64,000 nucleotides of DNA from Phaeodactylum tricornutum CCAP 1055/1 (Eukaryota; Bacillariophyta; Bacillariophyceae; Surirellales; Neidiaceae). Shown here piece by piece: positions 30,676-41,500 of the stretch. A model generated the notes under the pieces. That model searched no databases. It was not told the DNA's origin and was given only the letters and a program-made list of their open reading frames with translations. Every line of letters starts with the position of its first letter. Positions within the stretch are counted from its first letter, which is position 1. The stretch spans positions 1,221,766 to 1,285,765 of the forward strand of contig NC_011670.1 of NCBI RefSeq assembly GCF_000150955.2. The letters are read 5' to 3'. The position numbers and the translations under genes are program-made.

Positions 30676-32418
30676 ATGCTGATTCTGAGCTGGAATGTTG
30701 CCGGACTGAGTACAACAGTGAATCGTATCCATTCTTCCTACGACAGCCCCGCTCCAAAAGGAACAAAAAGACAACCGACTTCGGCTGCACTTGCTCGTTT
30801 CTTGGAACTTCATGGTGCCGACATTGCGTGTTTGCAAGAGCACAAAATACCGAAGCAGCAATTGTCCTCGAAATCAGAGCCACGTCACTGTTCGAACGTC
30901 ACCGGCTATGAATCGTTCTGGTCGTGTTGTGTAGACAACAACAAGAAAGGCCTGAACGGGGTTGTTACGTACGCCAAGCAAGGGTCAGTTCTGAGGGCGG
31001 ATGCGGCACCTTTGGGATCGCCTGACCTTGACGCACAAGGTAGGTGCGTCATGACTGACCACGGTACCTTCGTTCTCTTTAACGTTTATGTTCCGGCGTC
31101 GGGGGGACAACCGTTGGCGTTTAAAATGAAATTCTTGAATGCTCTGCGGCGATCTATGCGAAAGCAACGGCAAGAAAAACAAAAGCCTGTCGTCTTAGTA
31201 GGAGACTTAAATATTGCGCACACTGAAAAAGACATTTTCTGGAAAGATCGTGTAGTTCATGTCGATGAAGTGCTCGACGTTGTTGCGGAGAGCGGATGCG
31301 ACCTCCCGCGTTGGAAGGTTGAATTAGCCGAGCATTGGCCCAAGATCGAGCAAGTCTTGGAGAGCAAGGAGGTTGTACCTAAACAAACTTCGAACTCCAT
31401 GACCGGCGAAAAGTACGACAAGTTTCGACTGGCGGTAGCTGTGGACGGTCGCCGCGTTTATCTGGGTGGGCACGAAGTGTCGGCGGAGTACTGCACTCAT
31501 CGCTACGATTTTTCTCCGTATTCGTATCGGGATCCGGAAACCAATGAAGAACTCCCAGCACAAGAAGCAAACGCCGTAGGCGTTGGTGTACTTGCGGAGT
31601 TAATGTCCAAGATTGTTGGTGTTCAATGGGATGAGCCAATCCTAAGATCCATCGTTGCTACCGACGGCTCGGTACGGAGACTCTCTCCTACAAGAAAGTG
31701 GTTGTCCACAGTTCTTCAAGACGACGACATGGTGGATGTATTCAGGTATCACTTTCCATCAGCAGAGGCCCGCTTTACATGCTGGAATCAATCACTAAAT
31801 CGCAGATATTTCAATGATGGTTCTCGTATCGATTATACAATTGTCGACCGGTGTTTGATGAACCGCGTTGCTGATAGCGAAAGCGGTAGTCTACGCTGTG
31901 GTGGGGCTGCCATGTGGGGTAAACAAGTTTTCACAGAGGAGGCTGCCCTCAGTGCGGCAACAGCCAATGGTAGATTTCAGCCAGTGTCCTTTGAGGGCGG
32001 CGGGATTAATGAGGCCGCACAAGACACGCTAGATACTCAGTTTGGGCCCGCGCATACCGGTATGGTTTATACGCCGCCGTCTTTTAGCGACCATATCGGC
32101 GTTTCTTTGTCAATGTGCGACTCACTCCTCTGCAAAGACCTGGTCGTAGACGAGTTCGACGCGGCGACTCGCAAGGCGCAGCCTCACAAGCTGCAAAAAA
32201 CGATAGCATCTTTCTTTGCAGCGGGTGCCCGGTCAGGACCGAGAATTCCTGAAAGAGATTCAATTGATGCATTGTCGGGAAATCTACAGCGAAAAGGCAT
32301 ATTCGCCCGCTCCCTCTCGTCCAGTAGCTCTTCTTCCAAAAGAGCAAAACTTTCTGTCAATAAGAACGCAGCGAAATCCAGCAAAAGCATTCTGATTCAT
32401 TTTCAAAAAAAAGCATAA
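30676..32418 (+). CDS. AP endonuclease 2-like (exonuclease III family)
   Basis: Single exon, 580 aa. Exonuclease III-type core: LSWNVAGL, ACLQEHK (metal-binding Glu), FNVYVPASG, VGDLNIAHTEKD, RIDYTIVD and the final SDHIGVSL catalytic His. An insert around 200-330 lengthens the core. Similarity is to APE2/Apn2, which cuts abasic sites and trims 3' ends in base excision repair. QKTIASFF at residues 507-514 fits a PCNA-interacting (PIP) box, consistent with Apn2. The usual C-terminal Zf-GRF is not seen; the tail instead is Ser-rich and basic, ending SILIHFQKKA. Confidence 0.88.
   Translation: MLILSWNVAGLSTTVNRIHSSYDSPAPKGTKRQPTSAALARFLELHGADIACLQEHKIPKQQLSSKSEPRHCSNVTGYESFWSCCVDNNKKGLNGVVTYAKQGSVLRADAAPLGSPDLDAQGRCVMTDHGTFVLFNVYVPASGGQPLAFKMKFLNALRRSMRKQRQEKQKPVVLVGDLNIAHTEKDIFWKDRVVHVDEVLDVVAESGCDLPRWKVELAEHWPKIEQVLESKEVVPKQTSNSMTGEKYDKFRLAVAVDGRRVYLGGHEVSAEYCTHRYDFSPYSYRDPETNEELPAQEANAVGVGVLAELMSKIVGVQWDEPILRSIVATDGSVRRLSPTRKWLSTVLQDDDMVDVFRYHFPSAEARFTCWNQSLNRRYFNDGSRIDYTIVDRCLMNRVADSESGSLRCGGAAMWGKQVFTEEAALSAATANGRFQPVSFEGGGINEAAQDTLDTQFGPAHTGMVYTPPSFSDHIGVSLSMCDSLLCKDLVVDEFDAATRKAQPHKLQKTIASFFAAGARSGPRIPERDSIDALSGNLQRKGIFARSLSSSSSSSKRAKLSVNKNAAKSSKSILIHFQKKA
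32194..32217 (+). other. PIP box (PCNA-binding motif) in AP endonuclease
   Basis: Eight codons for QKTIASFF fit the consensus Q-x-x-hydrophobic-x-x-aromatic-aromatic. It lies just after the catalytic core in the presumed disordered tail, the usual place for such a motif. Confidence 0.75.
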
Positions 32419-32518
32419 TTTGATTCATGTTGACTAATTGAGGCGTTTGTGTACATACCGACATGGCCTTAATTGTCTACACTGTTGCATAACGGATCTA
32501 TATTCTACGGAAAGGATT

Positions 32519-34656
32519 TCAGGCCCCGAGAGACGGTGTATTGAGAAGAAAGGTTGCTACCCAACTTCGCAAAGCATCGTCTGAAAGTTGCGACACTCTT
32601 ACGTCGCTTTTAAAAACGAGGCTGTCGTCCTCCTCATCAAAGCCTTCACCGAGACCACTAATTGGCATCTTATCCGATTTAGTCTTGGAAGATACGTTGT
32701 TTTTCACGGCTCCATACTGCCAAGCTCGATCTGCGATGGCCAAACTTGAAATCATATTGGTCGGAGTCAAAACCTCTTGTTTCGACAATTCGCTCCAAAT
32801 CGCCGCTGCTTGCGACTGTGGCACAACTTCAAATCTCTCTGCGCGAATTTCACCTTGAATCCCTCTTGCAAGGCCTTTTTCTCCTTTAGTCCAGATTGAG
32901 ACGCCGGAAACCACCATGAATTCTTCGATATTTGCAAGTCCTTTTCCAACTGCCGCTGTAACGTCATTCGAAGAGCACTTCCAGATTCCACCTTCATCCA
33001 TCCCAACTGGACTGCCGACTTTTGCAGCTCGTAGAACGCGGTTGGAATGAAGCCACAATAGTGGTTCACTGCCTTTGACTGCGTACTGTCCCCCGAAACG
33101 GAGTGGCAAGGAAACAGTCCTTGACTTTCCACTGTCCTTTTCTGTGATGGAAATATCAAGTCCCTTAGAGGACGGTCGATTCAGCATTACCCCGAGACTG
33201 ATGTTGTCGTCGTCACTTAATATCAGTACTAAAGACTTGTGTAACTCCTGATTATCGAGGAGAAAGGGAGATCGTTCAGCGCTCGATGCTCGTACCAAGG
33301 ACCCGGCTGTCACATCCTCGCCACGAGCCGCAGCTGAAACACGATCAATTAACCGGTCGATTGGCTCGGCTTGCATCAGTTCTCGCGTCGAAGCAACACC
33401 ATCCTGTGCCCTTTGTTTATCCCCTGCACCGCCCCCGGCTTCTGCCGAAAGCAAATTTTTCCGTGCCCATTCTTTCAGCATCATATCGTCAAAATGGCCC
33501 GAATACTCTTCTGCTGTTTCGCCGCGTCCAATCATGTTCATCAGCAAGGTCCACGTTTCTAGTCCGGCATCGCGAGGATCGGCTCCAGCCGATTGCCGAG
33601 CAAGCTCCTTAAGTAGCGTTTGTGAATCAGTCGCGACCATGTACCACGACTTGCGGTCGAGCTCTCCCATGAGTTGTCCTGGCCCCCAACTATATTTTAA
33701 AGCAAGGTTCATCAATGAGTGTTCCAAAATAATGCACGATCTCGTATTTAAGAGGTACACAGCAAGCTACAAACATACCCGGCGTATCCGCAGAAGACCC
33801 AAAAGTCTGTCGGTTTGGCCGCTCCAGCCTGGACCAACCGTTTGGCGTTGTCAAAAGTTGTCCATTGCATATCCTTCATGATAGGAACGCTGGCCTTACT
33901 CACTTGCGTATTTTGGAGTGAATGTAAACACACAATATCAGGATTCATTGAGTTGAGGCCTTGGACGTCACCGCCATTCCATACTCGCCATTTGACACCA
34001 GGATTAAGCTCATCATCGAGCGTCAAATCCGAAGGTCGGTTCAAAATAATGCCTTTTGTGAAAGAACTTTCCTGGTGATCCAGTACCAGAATGGCCGCCT
34101 TATGGAAATATTGTTGTCGCAAACCAAAACCATATTCTTGCTCGACACCACCCAGAATAATCGCACCTTGTTCAATCACTTTCCCTGAGTCGTATGCCCA
34201 TTGCGAAGGATCAAGTGGCGTCATGTTTTGGGCGTCTGGGTCTGTCGCCAAACTGTCCGCAAACACTGTCCCGATACCGTCGAGATCGTCCTCGTCCGGT
34301 GTCGCAGTCTTGGTGCGACTACTTTTGCTACTGCTGCTGCTGCTGCTGTCTGACTTGCCTGAAGGAAGGCCTTCTCCCATGAACAGCTTGGCACGAAAAG
34401 CTCGCCAATCTTGATCTTTCAAATCAAACTCCGTGTCGCTGTCATCGTCATCATCCTCCACATCGTCATCTTTTCTCGCTCGGAAAACGATTTTAGAATA
34501 ATGCCGTTCTGCTACTCGAAACAAAACCGGTAGCGACGCTGACTGCGAACAAGGTTTGGATTTTGGAGCGGCGACCAAAGGACGTGTAAAACACAGCGAC
34601 TCGAGCGATAGAAATGATACAACGACTAGCAGCGGAAAAGAGGCTGAACAACTCAT
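32519..34656 (-). CDS. Plastid protein with two AlgH/DUF179 (UPF0301) domains
   Basis: Two exons, 34656-33779 and 33689-32519, spliced over an 89-bp intron (GTATGT...ATAG) give 682 aa. The splice forms the family motif GYAGWGPGQL. The N-terminus (MSCSASFPLLVVVSFLSLESLCFTRP) is a signal peptide ending in a C-F plastid-type motif. A Ser- and Asp-rich low-complexity stretch follows (60-150). Domain one has HKAAILVLDHQ and GIILNRPSDL; domain two, from about residue 443, repeats the pattern as HKSLVLILSDDD and GVMLNRPSSKG. Function of the AlgH family is not settled; plant relatives are plastid proteins. A CTG/CAG run encodes the Ser tract. Confidence 0.85.
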
Positions 34657-34850
34657 TATATACAGGATTGCCCTACCTTCAAGAAAAACGTTGGGAGTTG
34701 TAGAAGTAACGATCAGGAGGACTCCTGGAACATCACTAGAAATCTACGACGTGGACTATTTTCCCAGTGCGTTCTTTCCAGGCTTCATAGTCAAGTCTTA
34801 GACGACGCGATGCATACTCTTTCCTACTTTGTAGGCGATCTTGTCTTCTC

Positions 34851-34915
34851 GAAACCCCTACGTCAAGCGTCAATGTGGGGTTCATACCCCTAGCTGTAAG
34901 CCTACTGGACAAGTC
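34851..34915 (+). repeat. Dispersed repeat, copy A
   Basis: 65 bases about 80% identical to copy B at 35622-35680 in the same orientation. Contains perfect GGGGT-tcat-ACCCC and AACCCC...GGGGTT inverted repeats, so strong alternative hairpins are possible. Confidence 0.8.
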
Positions 34916-35621
34916 ATTGAGTGATTGGCGCTGTGCGATCAAGCAGAAAGAGTACCTTGGGGAGAGAACTGATTTTCTTGAAGTACATTGGACGATATTT
35001 CCCTAGAAAACTAAATACTTACATTTCTCTAGTTTATTTTTGAGAAATACGCTTAATGTAAGGGGATGGGAAAAAGTGGAAAACCTCCAAAAAGGGACAG
35101 AATGTGTTTGGTCTAAGTAGCTTCCTTAGACGTCAGTATTCGAACTCCCGGGGATACTCCCCAATCCTGACGCAGATTAGCCTGGAGCACTGGCTGTGAT
35201 TCCTTGCACTGGTGTCGCAATATTGCCCACTGCAGAGGAGCGTCTTATCTTGTTGGTGTTTTATGTTGGTCACCTCAAGCGCACTGCTTGGCCTTATCCG
35301 ACGCAGTTCAGTGCGGCTCGTATTTTCTTGATGATTGAGATTACATAACGCAAAAAAGAAGACAAATGATTGGCAAAAGACATTACGGCTCCTACTCAGA
35401 TCAAAGATCTAAAGAAGATTTGCAATGATTTCTAAAATATTGCGGAATATTTGTTGCAAATCCAAGGTACAAGGTTGAATAAAGTGCATTTGCATTTCTA
35501 TTTGTCATTGCACGAAGTGTCAAAGTTTTATTTACAGTTTTGGATCCCTTTTTTCCCGTTGTGGTTTTGAGGGGACACATCTCTCCATGTAGCGCTCTCT
35601 GGTTTAGATGTGAGGGGACTA

Positions 35622-35680
35622 GAAAACCCCTACATCAAGCGTTCGTGTGGGGTTCATATCCCTGAGTCTACTAGACAAGT
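35622..35680 (+). repeat. Dispersed repeat, copy B
   Basis: 59 bases matching copy A 771 bases upstream, with one small deletion and scattered substitutions. The AACCCC...GGGGTT inverted repeat is kept, the second hairpin is slightly weakened. Confidence 0.8.
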
Positions 35681-36092
35681 CTTTTAGATTCTGTTTTACG
35701 CCTCTGTTCACCTTACGAAAGCATCTACTATCCAGCGATTCCTTACATCAGGCACAATTCTAGACCCTTATCGTCGCAGTTTCCCACTTCTCCGTAAAAT
35801 GGTAGGAAACAAAGTGCAGTCCTGGATTTGTGTCATTCACGGACATTCAATTTGGATGCTAGTATTACGGGAGCAAATTAGGTTTTTGTTTGTACCGCGT
35901 GCGCGTGTCGGCACCGTCCTTCGTCGCAGTCTCACAGCCTTCTGGCGCATTGCACCAGGGTTGGCATATAACAAATAGCAAAAGGTTGTTATCGGCAACA
36001 CACCGCAAGGGAAGCGAAAGATTTGAACAAGCCTCTGTGGCAAAGTATATTTTATGTCTAAGATTTGACATGGTTGGTTTTAGTGCTAGTTG

Positions 36093-37922
36093 TTATCTAC
36101 TTTCGTCCCTTTCCGCCGTGGACATGATCGCGTCTAACTGTCCCATGACACGGAGCAACATCTTCTGAGCGCGGCATTCACCGGAAACCTGTGTGGTCAG
36201 CTTATCGAACAGTTCGTCGATTACTTCGGACTGTCCAGAAACGTTGCTGTAAATATCAATCAGTTTGTTCGCCACACCCACCAATAATGCAGAAAACCGA
36301 GGGCGAGCAACGTAGCGTACCGTAAAGGAAAGCAGCGGCTCTAAGCTTTCTTCGTCGCGGTTTGATAGCGCAATCGTCAGGCCTCTGCGTTTTCCGAGCT
36401 CTTCCAATACGGCCACCACCACTTGTGGAATGCGCGTCTTTAGAGCTTCGTCCAGCGCATCCCCGTAACGAAATTCCTTCAACGCAATATCAAAATTTCG
36501 TAGCTTTCGCTTCTTGCTTGTTGCTTCTACCACATAGTCTCCTTCAACAACGTCCGCATTCATTCCTCTCGTGAAGAAGGAATACGTTCCGGCCTTAGGC
36601 TCGCGCTGGCGTTTATGCTGTGTAAGGCTAGGTCCCTTTTGCCGGACCAAAACCGTTCCCTCTATGGTTCCAATCGCTAACCGATCCGCAGCCTCGTTCA
36701 TGGCCAAGCAAGTGATCGACATTGGTAACTTGATGCCATGCAAATGTGCTATTTGACCTGTCTGACTGTCCCACGTGTGCACACGAAAGAGACCATCCAA
36801 GCCAGCCGTCACAATCCGTACGTAGGTTTCTCCGGTTTCGGAATTTTCTCGGGGTGCTGCGATCAAACTCGTGATCGTTTTGCGATGTTGGGCCAGTGTC
36901 GTCGAGACGCATAATCCCGTAAGTGGATTCCACACCTTGACAGCGGTTCCGCCCACAGATAAGAGCCAAACCGGCACGTTGGGATCCGTCGAAGGCATCA
37001 GGAGAATTGCCTCAACCGGAGCACCGTGTGACAAAACTGACAAACACCGGTCCTCCTGTGGTATCTCTTTCGAATCTTCTTGTTGCTTTGCAGACACAAT
37101 ATCGTCCATGCTCCAAATACGAATGGTGTGATCGTAGCTGCCAGTAAAGGCCAAGGCTCGATTCGGCCAGCTGCCTTGAGACTCCTTCGCTGGCATCTGC
37201 CACAATTCCGCACATCGTATGGCGTCTCCATGTCCTGTCAATTCCAAAAGCGCATTCCGCGCACCCAGTGCTCCCTGCGACAGTTGCCATACGCGCACCA
37301 CACCATCGTCGCCGGCGGAAAGTAGATGTTGTCCATCGCGAAACCACTGTAAAACCCTCATCGGTAGCTTTGCCGTGGTGGTGGACTCGAAGGTACACAA
37401 GGTGGCCCGCGAGGTGGCGTCGGCAATCCGGACTTGCCCGTTTTCCAAACCAACCGCCATCAGGCGTCCATCGTGACGGTAGGCCGCCGTCAGAGCCAAA
37501 TGTCCTCCCGTTTGGACTTGTCGGTCGGCGACAATATCATTCGCGACTCGTCGTGAATGACGGGTTAACTGACGATGAAAAGTGCTCTGTTGTGTTGTTC
37601 CGTACAAACGTACTCGAGGTCCGCTGACAACGGCCAACGGGTTGAACGAAGTAAAGGCTGCTGGTCCGAACAGGACTTTGTGCACCATCGCCGCCGAGCC
37701 GGCTTTGAGGAGCAGCTTACGCGGATGTGCGAATTGTGGGATACTACCGGAGGCATCACCTAATCCGAATTTATTGGACCAGTAGCGAGCCTCGGACGAA
37801 TCGGATACGGCTCCCGGTAAGGCTGAGGTTATACTTTTGGTGGTGGGCTTTTTGCTTTGCAGTTCAATCGACGGCTTGAACTCGTTGGTGGTGGTGCGAG
37901 CCGTTGTAATTACCGTCGTCAT
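36093..37922 (-). CDS. UTP15: U3 snoRNP (t-UTP) subunit UTP15
   Basis: Single exon, 609 aa from ATG 37922. Six or so WD40 repeats (ALTAAYRHDGRLMAVGLENGQVRIAD, LSAGDDGVVRVWQ, AFTGSYDHTIRIWSMDD, LSVGGTAVKVWNPLTG, IVTAGLDGLFRVH, LAIGTIEGTVLV) form a beta-propeller, followed by the UTP15 C-terminal domain, whose KKRKLRNFDIALKEFRYGDALDEAL and VVVAVLEELGKRRGLTIALSNRDEE are typical. UTP15 is part of the t-UTP/UtpA subcomplex of the small-subunit processome and is needed for pre-18S rRNA processing and rDNA transcription. Nucleolar. Confidence 0.93.
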   Translation of the reverse strand: MTTVITTARTTTNEFKPSIELQSKKPTTKSITSALPGAVSDSSEARYWSNKFGLGDASGSIPQFAHPRKLLLKAGSAAMVHKVLFGPAAFTSFNPLAVVSGPRVRLYGTTQQSTFHRQLTRHSRRVANDIVADRQVQTGGHLALTAAYRHDGRLMAVGLENGQVRIADATSRATLCTFESTTTAKLPMRVLQWFRDGQHLLSAGDDGVVRVWQLSQGALGARNALLELTGHGDAIRCAELWQMPAKESQGSWPNRALAFTGSYDHTIRIWSMDDIVSAKQQEDSKEIPQEDRCLSVLSHGAPVEAILLMPSTDPNVPVWLLSVGGTAVKVWNPLTGLCVSTTLAQHRKTITSLIAAPRENSETGETYVRIVTAGLDGLFRVHTWDSQTGQIAHLHGIKLPMSITCLAMNEAADRLAIGTIEGTVLVRQKGPSLTQHKRQREPKAGTYSFFTRGMNADVVEGDYVVEATSKKRKLRNFDIALKEFRYGDALDEALKTRIPQVVVAVLEELGKRRGLTIALSNRDEESLEPLLSFTVRYVARPRFSALLVGVANKLIDIYSNVSGQSEVIDELFDKLTTQVSGECRAQKMLLRVMGQLDAIMSTAERDESR

Positions 37923-38557
37923 GGTTGGCGTCTGGATGGTCGCAAAGCGTTTAAAGTGGATATAGATCAAGCAATGAGGATACAATGCATTCCGATAGTG
38001 TGGCTTGCAGAATATGTGGTATTAACAGAAAGGTAGACTTTCTCTGTCATGGTCCCTTCCTCAATTTGACAGAGAGTGTCGCGTCTTTGCTTGGTTCCTG
38101 GGGTAGAGTGTGTTGCGCAGGACAGACGAAAAAATACATGTCCTGTCGACGGTTGGAGAAACACGATAAGTATGGTCGAAGACATACTGTAACATTATAT
38201 AGAAAAGTTGTCACTGTGATGTGAATTCATGAATACTGGCTGTGAGTGACATGCTCTGTTATGAAGAAGATATCAAGGACACTTCCTCGACACAGTATTG
38301 ATCTTGGGAGGACGTCACGGTTCCAATCAGCAGTAGGCAAGAATTCTTGGATTTCGATAGGCGCGGTCCGAGGAACGAAGAGATCTCGCGGGAGGCAGTC
38401 GACAATGAGATCCGAGTTGTCCGTGACTGTTCTCACGTGCAAAAAAGATGTCGCTGGTAAGTCGTGATACCTCCAATCGAATCAGCCCAGTTATCGATGG
38501 CAAGGAAACGAACAAAACGCGCAAAGAACTCCGTTAAAATACACGATCAGCAACAGC
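37923..38557. promoter_or_regulatory. Divergent promoter region, UTP15 / VPS13-like gene
   Basis: 635 bases between the two start codons with no supported coding region. Both promoters should lie here. Confidence 0.5.
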
Positions 38558-41500
38558 ATGGCGAAAAAGGCCTTGCTCGACGTTCTCGAACAGACTATTG
38601 GTAAGTACGTCAAGAACCTCGACGCCGAATCCCTCAACGTCGCGGTATGGAGCGGTAAAATCGAGCTCAACGCGCTCGAACTCAATTGTGATGCGGTCAA
38701 TCTCGCCCTCGATCGACAGGCAGCCGAAACCCCCAATCTAGCTATTCCGTTCAAAGTCGTGGGCGGACAGTTTCGAAGCTTCCAAGTTGACGTACCGTGG
38801 GCGCACCTCATGAGTCGTCCTGTGGTGCTAAGGGCCCAGGGCCTGAGTGTCACGGTGGAGCCTTACGATCGGACCGCACAGGCGGACTTCCTGCACGCCC
38901 TTCATGCTAGCGAAGAAGAGCGCGCCAGCAAAGTTCAACAGATGCGCGAGAAAGCGATGGCTGATGAAGACGATTACCGTCGCAAGGCGAACGCCTTTCG
39001 TCAACTCGCCGCAGAAGACTTGGACGGGGGATCTAATTCGCCATCAGCTACTAGTAACAGCAACGCTTCATTTGGTGCGCGCCTAGTCCGACGCATCATT
39101 GAGAACATTCAGGTGGAAATTTCAAACGTGCATATTCAGCTACATGGTTCGGAAAGTTCGGCTGGAATTGTACTCGAATCTCTCGTGTTGACTACGACGG
39201 ACGAAAATGGCAATGTGGCATTTGTGGACCGGACCGGCAAGAAAGCGATCAACCAGGCGAACTCGTTTTTGTACAAAGCGCTGCGTATTGTCGGTCTGGG
39301 CGTTTATATGGACGAGGATGAGATGCGCTCTTCCGCTTCCCTGTCTAAACACAAACAACAGCTATTTGCAATCCAGGAAAATAACGAACCTGATGAGCCT
39401 GATCACACGTACGTACTGGCCCCCCTCTCGTTTGAAGCTACACTGCGGCAAGCCGATAGCAATGCATGTGTTGAGTTTCCAAAATACATGTTGGCGAGTG
39501 AGCTGGACTCGCTGAGCATACTTTTGTCCAAGACACAACTCGAGCTCGGGCACAAGATTGTCGAGCAGATTCGACCATCAGAAGAAGCGGCAGTACCGCT
39601 GTTTCCGGAGTACCGACCACTTCAACGCGTGACGAAAGACACGGCGCGTGAGTGGTGGAGGTACGCATACCGGTGCATTGGTCGGATGAACGGGCGTCGA
39701 TCATGGAGCGAATTTATCTTGGCGTTTCGGCGACGGAAAGCATACATCCCGCTATACAAGAGACAGGCACATTACAAAAATGGCTCGTGGCTAAAACCTT
39801 TAACCGTGGCTGAAAGTGAAGTTATTCAGAACATTGAAGAAGATCGCTCCATTTCGCTGGAAGGACTTATGACATGGAGAAACATTGCTGACGCCCAGTT
39901 TGAGAAAGAGAGACAAAAGAGCGACTTAACGACGGAAGGCAAAAAAGGAAGTTTGTTTCATTCCTTGTTTGGTGGGAATGCGAAGCCGAAGGGAAACCCT
40001 GATGTCTTCCCGTCTGAAGAGGAGCCTCCCGTTCAGTTGACTGTTGAAGAAATGAAGGAATTGGAAATCGTTACTATGGATCAAGTGGCCGACGCTGAGC
40101 TTACCGACGACAGCCAGCTATGCGACGTTGGATTCACCTTGGGTTCCTTCAAAATCCACCTCACATCCTACAACTTGAGTCCTGTGGCTTCCTTGGAAAT
40201 GGGCACCGTGACATCTAAGTTTAAGGCAAGTGCTGACGGCTCATTTGACTTCGATTTTTCGATGAGTAGCCTTGCCGTTCTCGACAAGGTTACGGTGGGC
40301 ACATTGTTTCCGATCATCCTCCAGAATCAAACCCGATCGGATGTTACCGTGGAAATGGACAAAGCTTTCGGGATGCGGCTTGCAAAAACAAAGGGCGGCG
40401 ATCAAGACCTGAAAATACGGCTGAATACATTTGAAGCGGTTGCATCGCCGATATTACTCAGGGAGCTCAAAAGGTTCATCACGCAAAGTCAACACATTCC
40501 TCGGTCCAAAGCGAATAATCCAAATGTGTTGCTCCGTGAGTCCATATCGGGCTCGGTCGATCTTTTCTATGACGCGGTGGAAGCGAATGCAGCGAGCGAG
40601 TTAAATTCGAGTGATCAAAATGTGGAGAGTTCTTCTAAGGTAGTTTCTGACTTCTCAGTGGCTATGATTGATGCTTGGAAAACAAAAACTGAAACAAAGG
40701 CGTCGTGGACAGTTGATTTCAACATTCAAGCACCAATAGTCATTGTTCCAGAAAACTGCGTCGACTCTAGAGCAAACGTGCTTATCTTTGACCTCGGTCA
40801 TCTCCAAATGAAATATGGAAAGACTGGAGCGGGAATGGCACAGCAGGTGGAAGCGTGGTTTCGCAATCATCCTCGACTGAAAGACAATAGAGATTCTGAT
40901 TCTGTTATTGATTGCGGCTCCCTTTCGATAACGAGTCTCACATTTATGGTTGGAAAAGCAAACTACTGGAGAAGGCTGGTAAGGAAACATGAAGAAGGCG
41001 GGTTTAAAGTTGATAACGACGCGGTGATTGAACCGATTTCGATCTTGATTGATCTTGGTATAGAGAGTTACGTTGGAGAGCATCCCAGGGTCTGTGTATT
41101 TGGAGTCATTCCGTCCGTGAGTGTGGGAATTGCCCCTTCTCAACTTTCTCGGATTCTTGTTGTGTTCGAGACGTGGGCGGAGGTTGCAAACGATCTCTTT
41201 TCTGACGGCGGACCAGAACATGGTCTGGAAGACGATCTGTCGGCAACATCGTCGGCATCCGGTGCGGTCCGGCTATTGGAGACGGCACGGCGGCAGGGAG
41301 ATACTATTTCATCGTCTATGCGCGGGGCGGGAGCATCGAAGCAATTTTTAATCTTGTTTGTTTCAGTGAATCTTCAGCAGTTATCATTTAAACTGCTGAC
41401 AGATACTGGAAATGGTGTGGAGGCTCATTTAGTGTCAGTCTCTCTCTCCTCTTCTGTCCTTTCGAATGGCGGAACGATATTGAAATTGTCAATGGGGTGG

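Larger units (their letters stand above)
34657..36092. other. Gene-poor 1.4-kb stretch with dispersed hairpin repeat
   Basis: No supported gene. AT-rich, with two copies of a 60-65 bp repeat that can form hairpins, and a weak open stretch at about 35180-35345 on the + strand (see findings). It separates the 5' end of the AlgH-like gene from the 3' end of UTP15. Confidence 0.6.

Noticed and set aside
35120-35170. Possible tRNA or SINE-like B box ('attcgaactcc').
   Set aside because: No matching T stem, anticodon arm or A box could be found; the region forms another hairpin instead.
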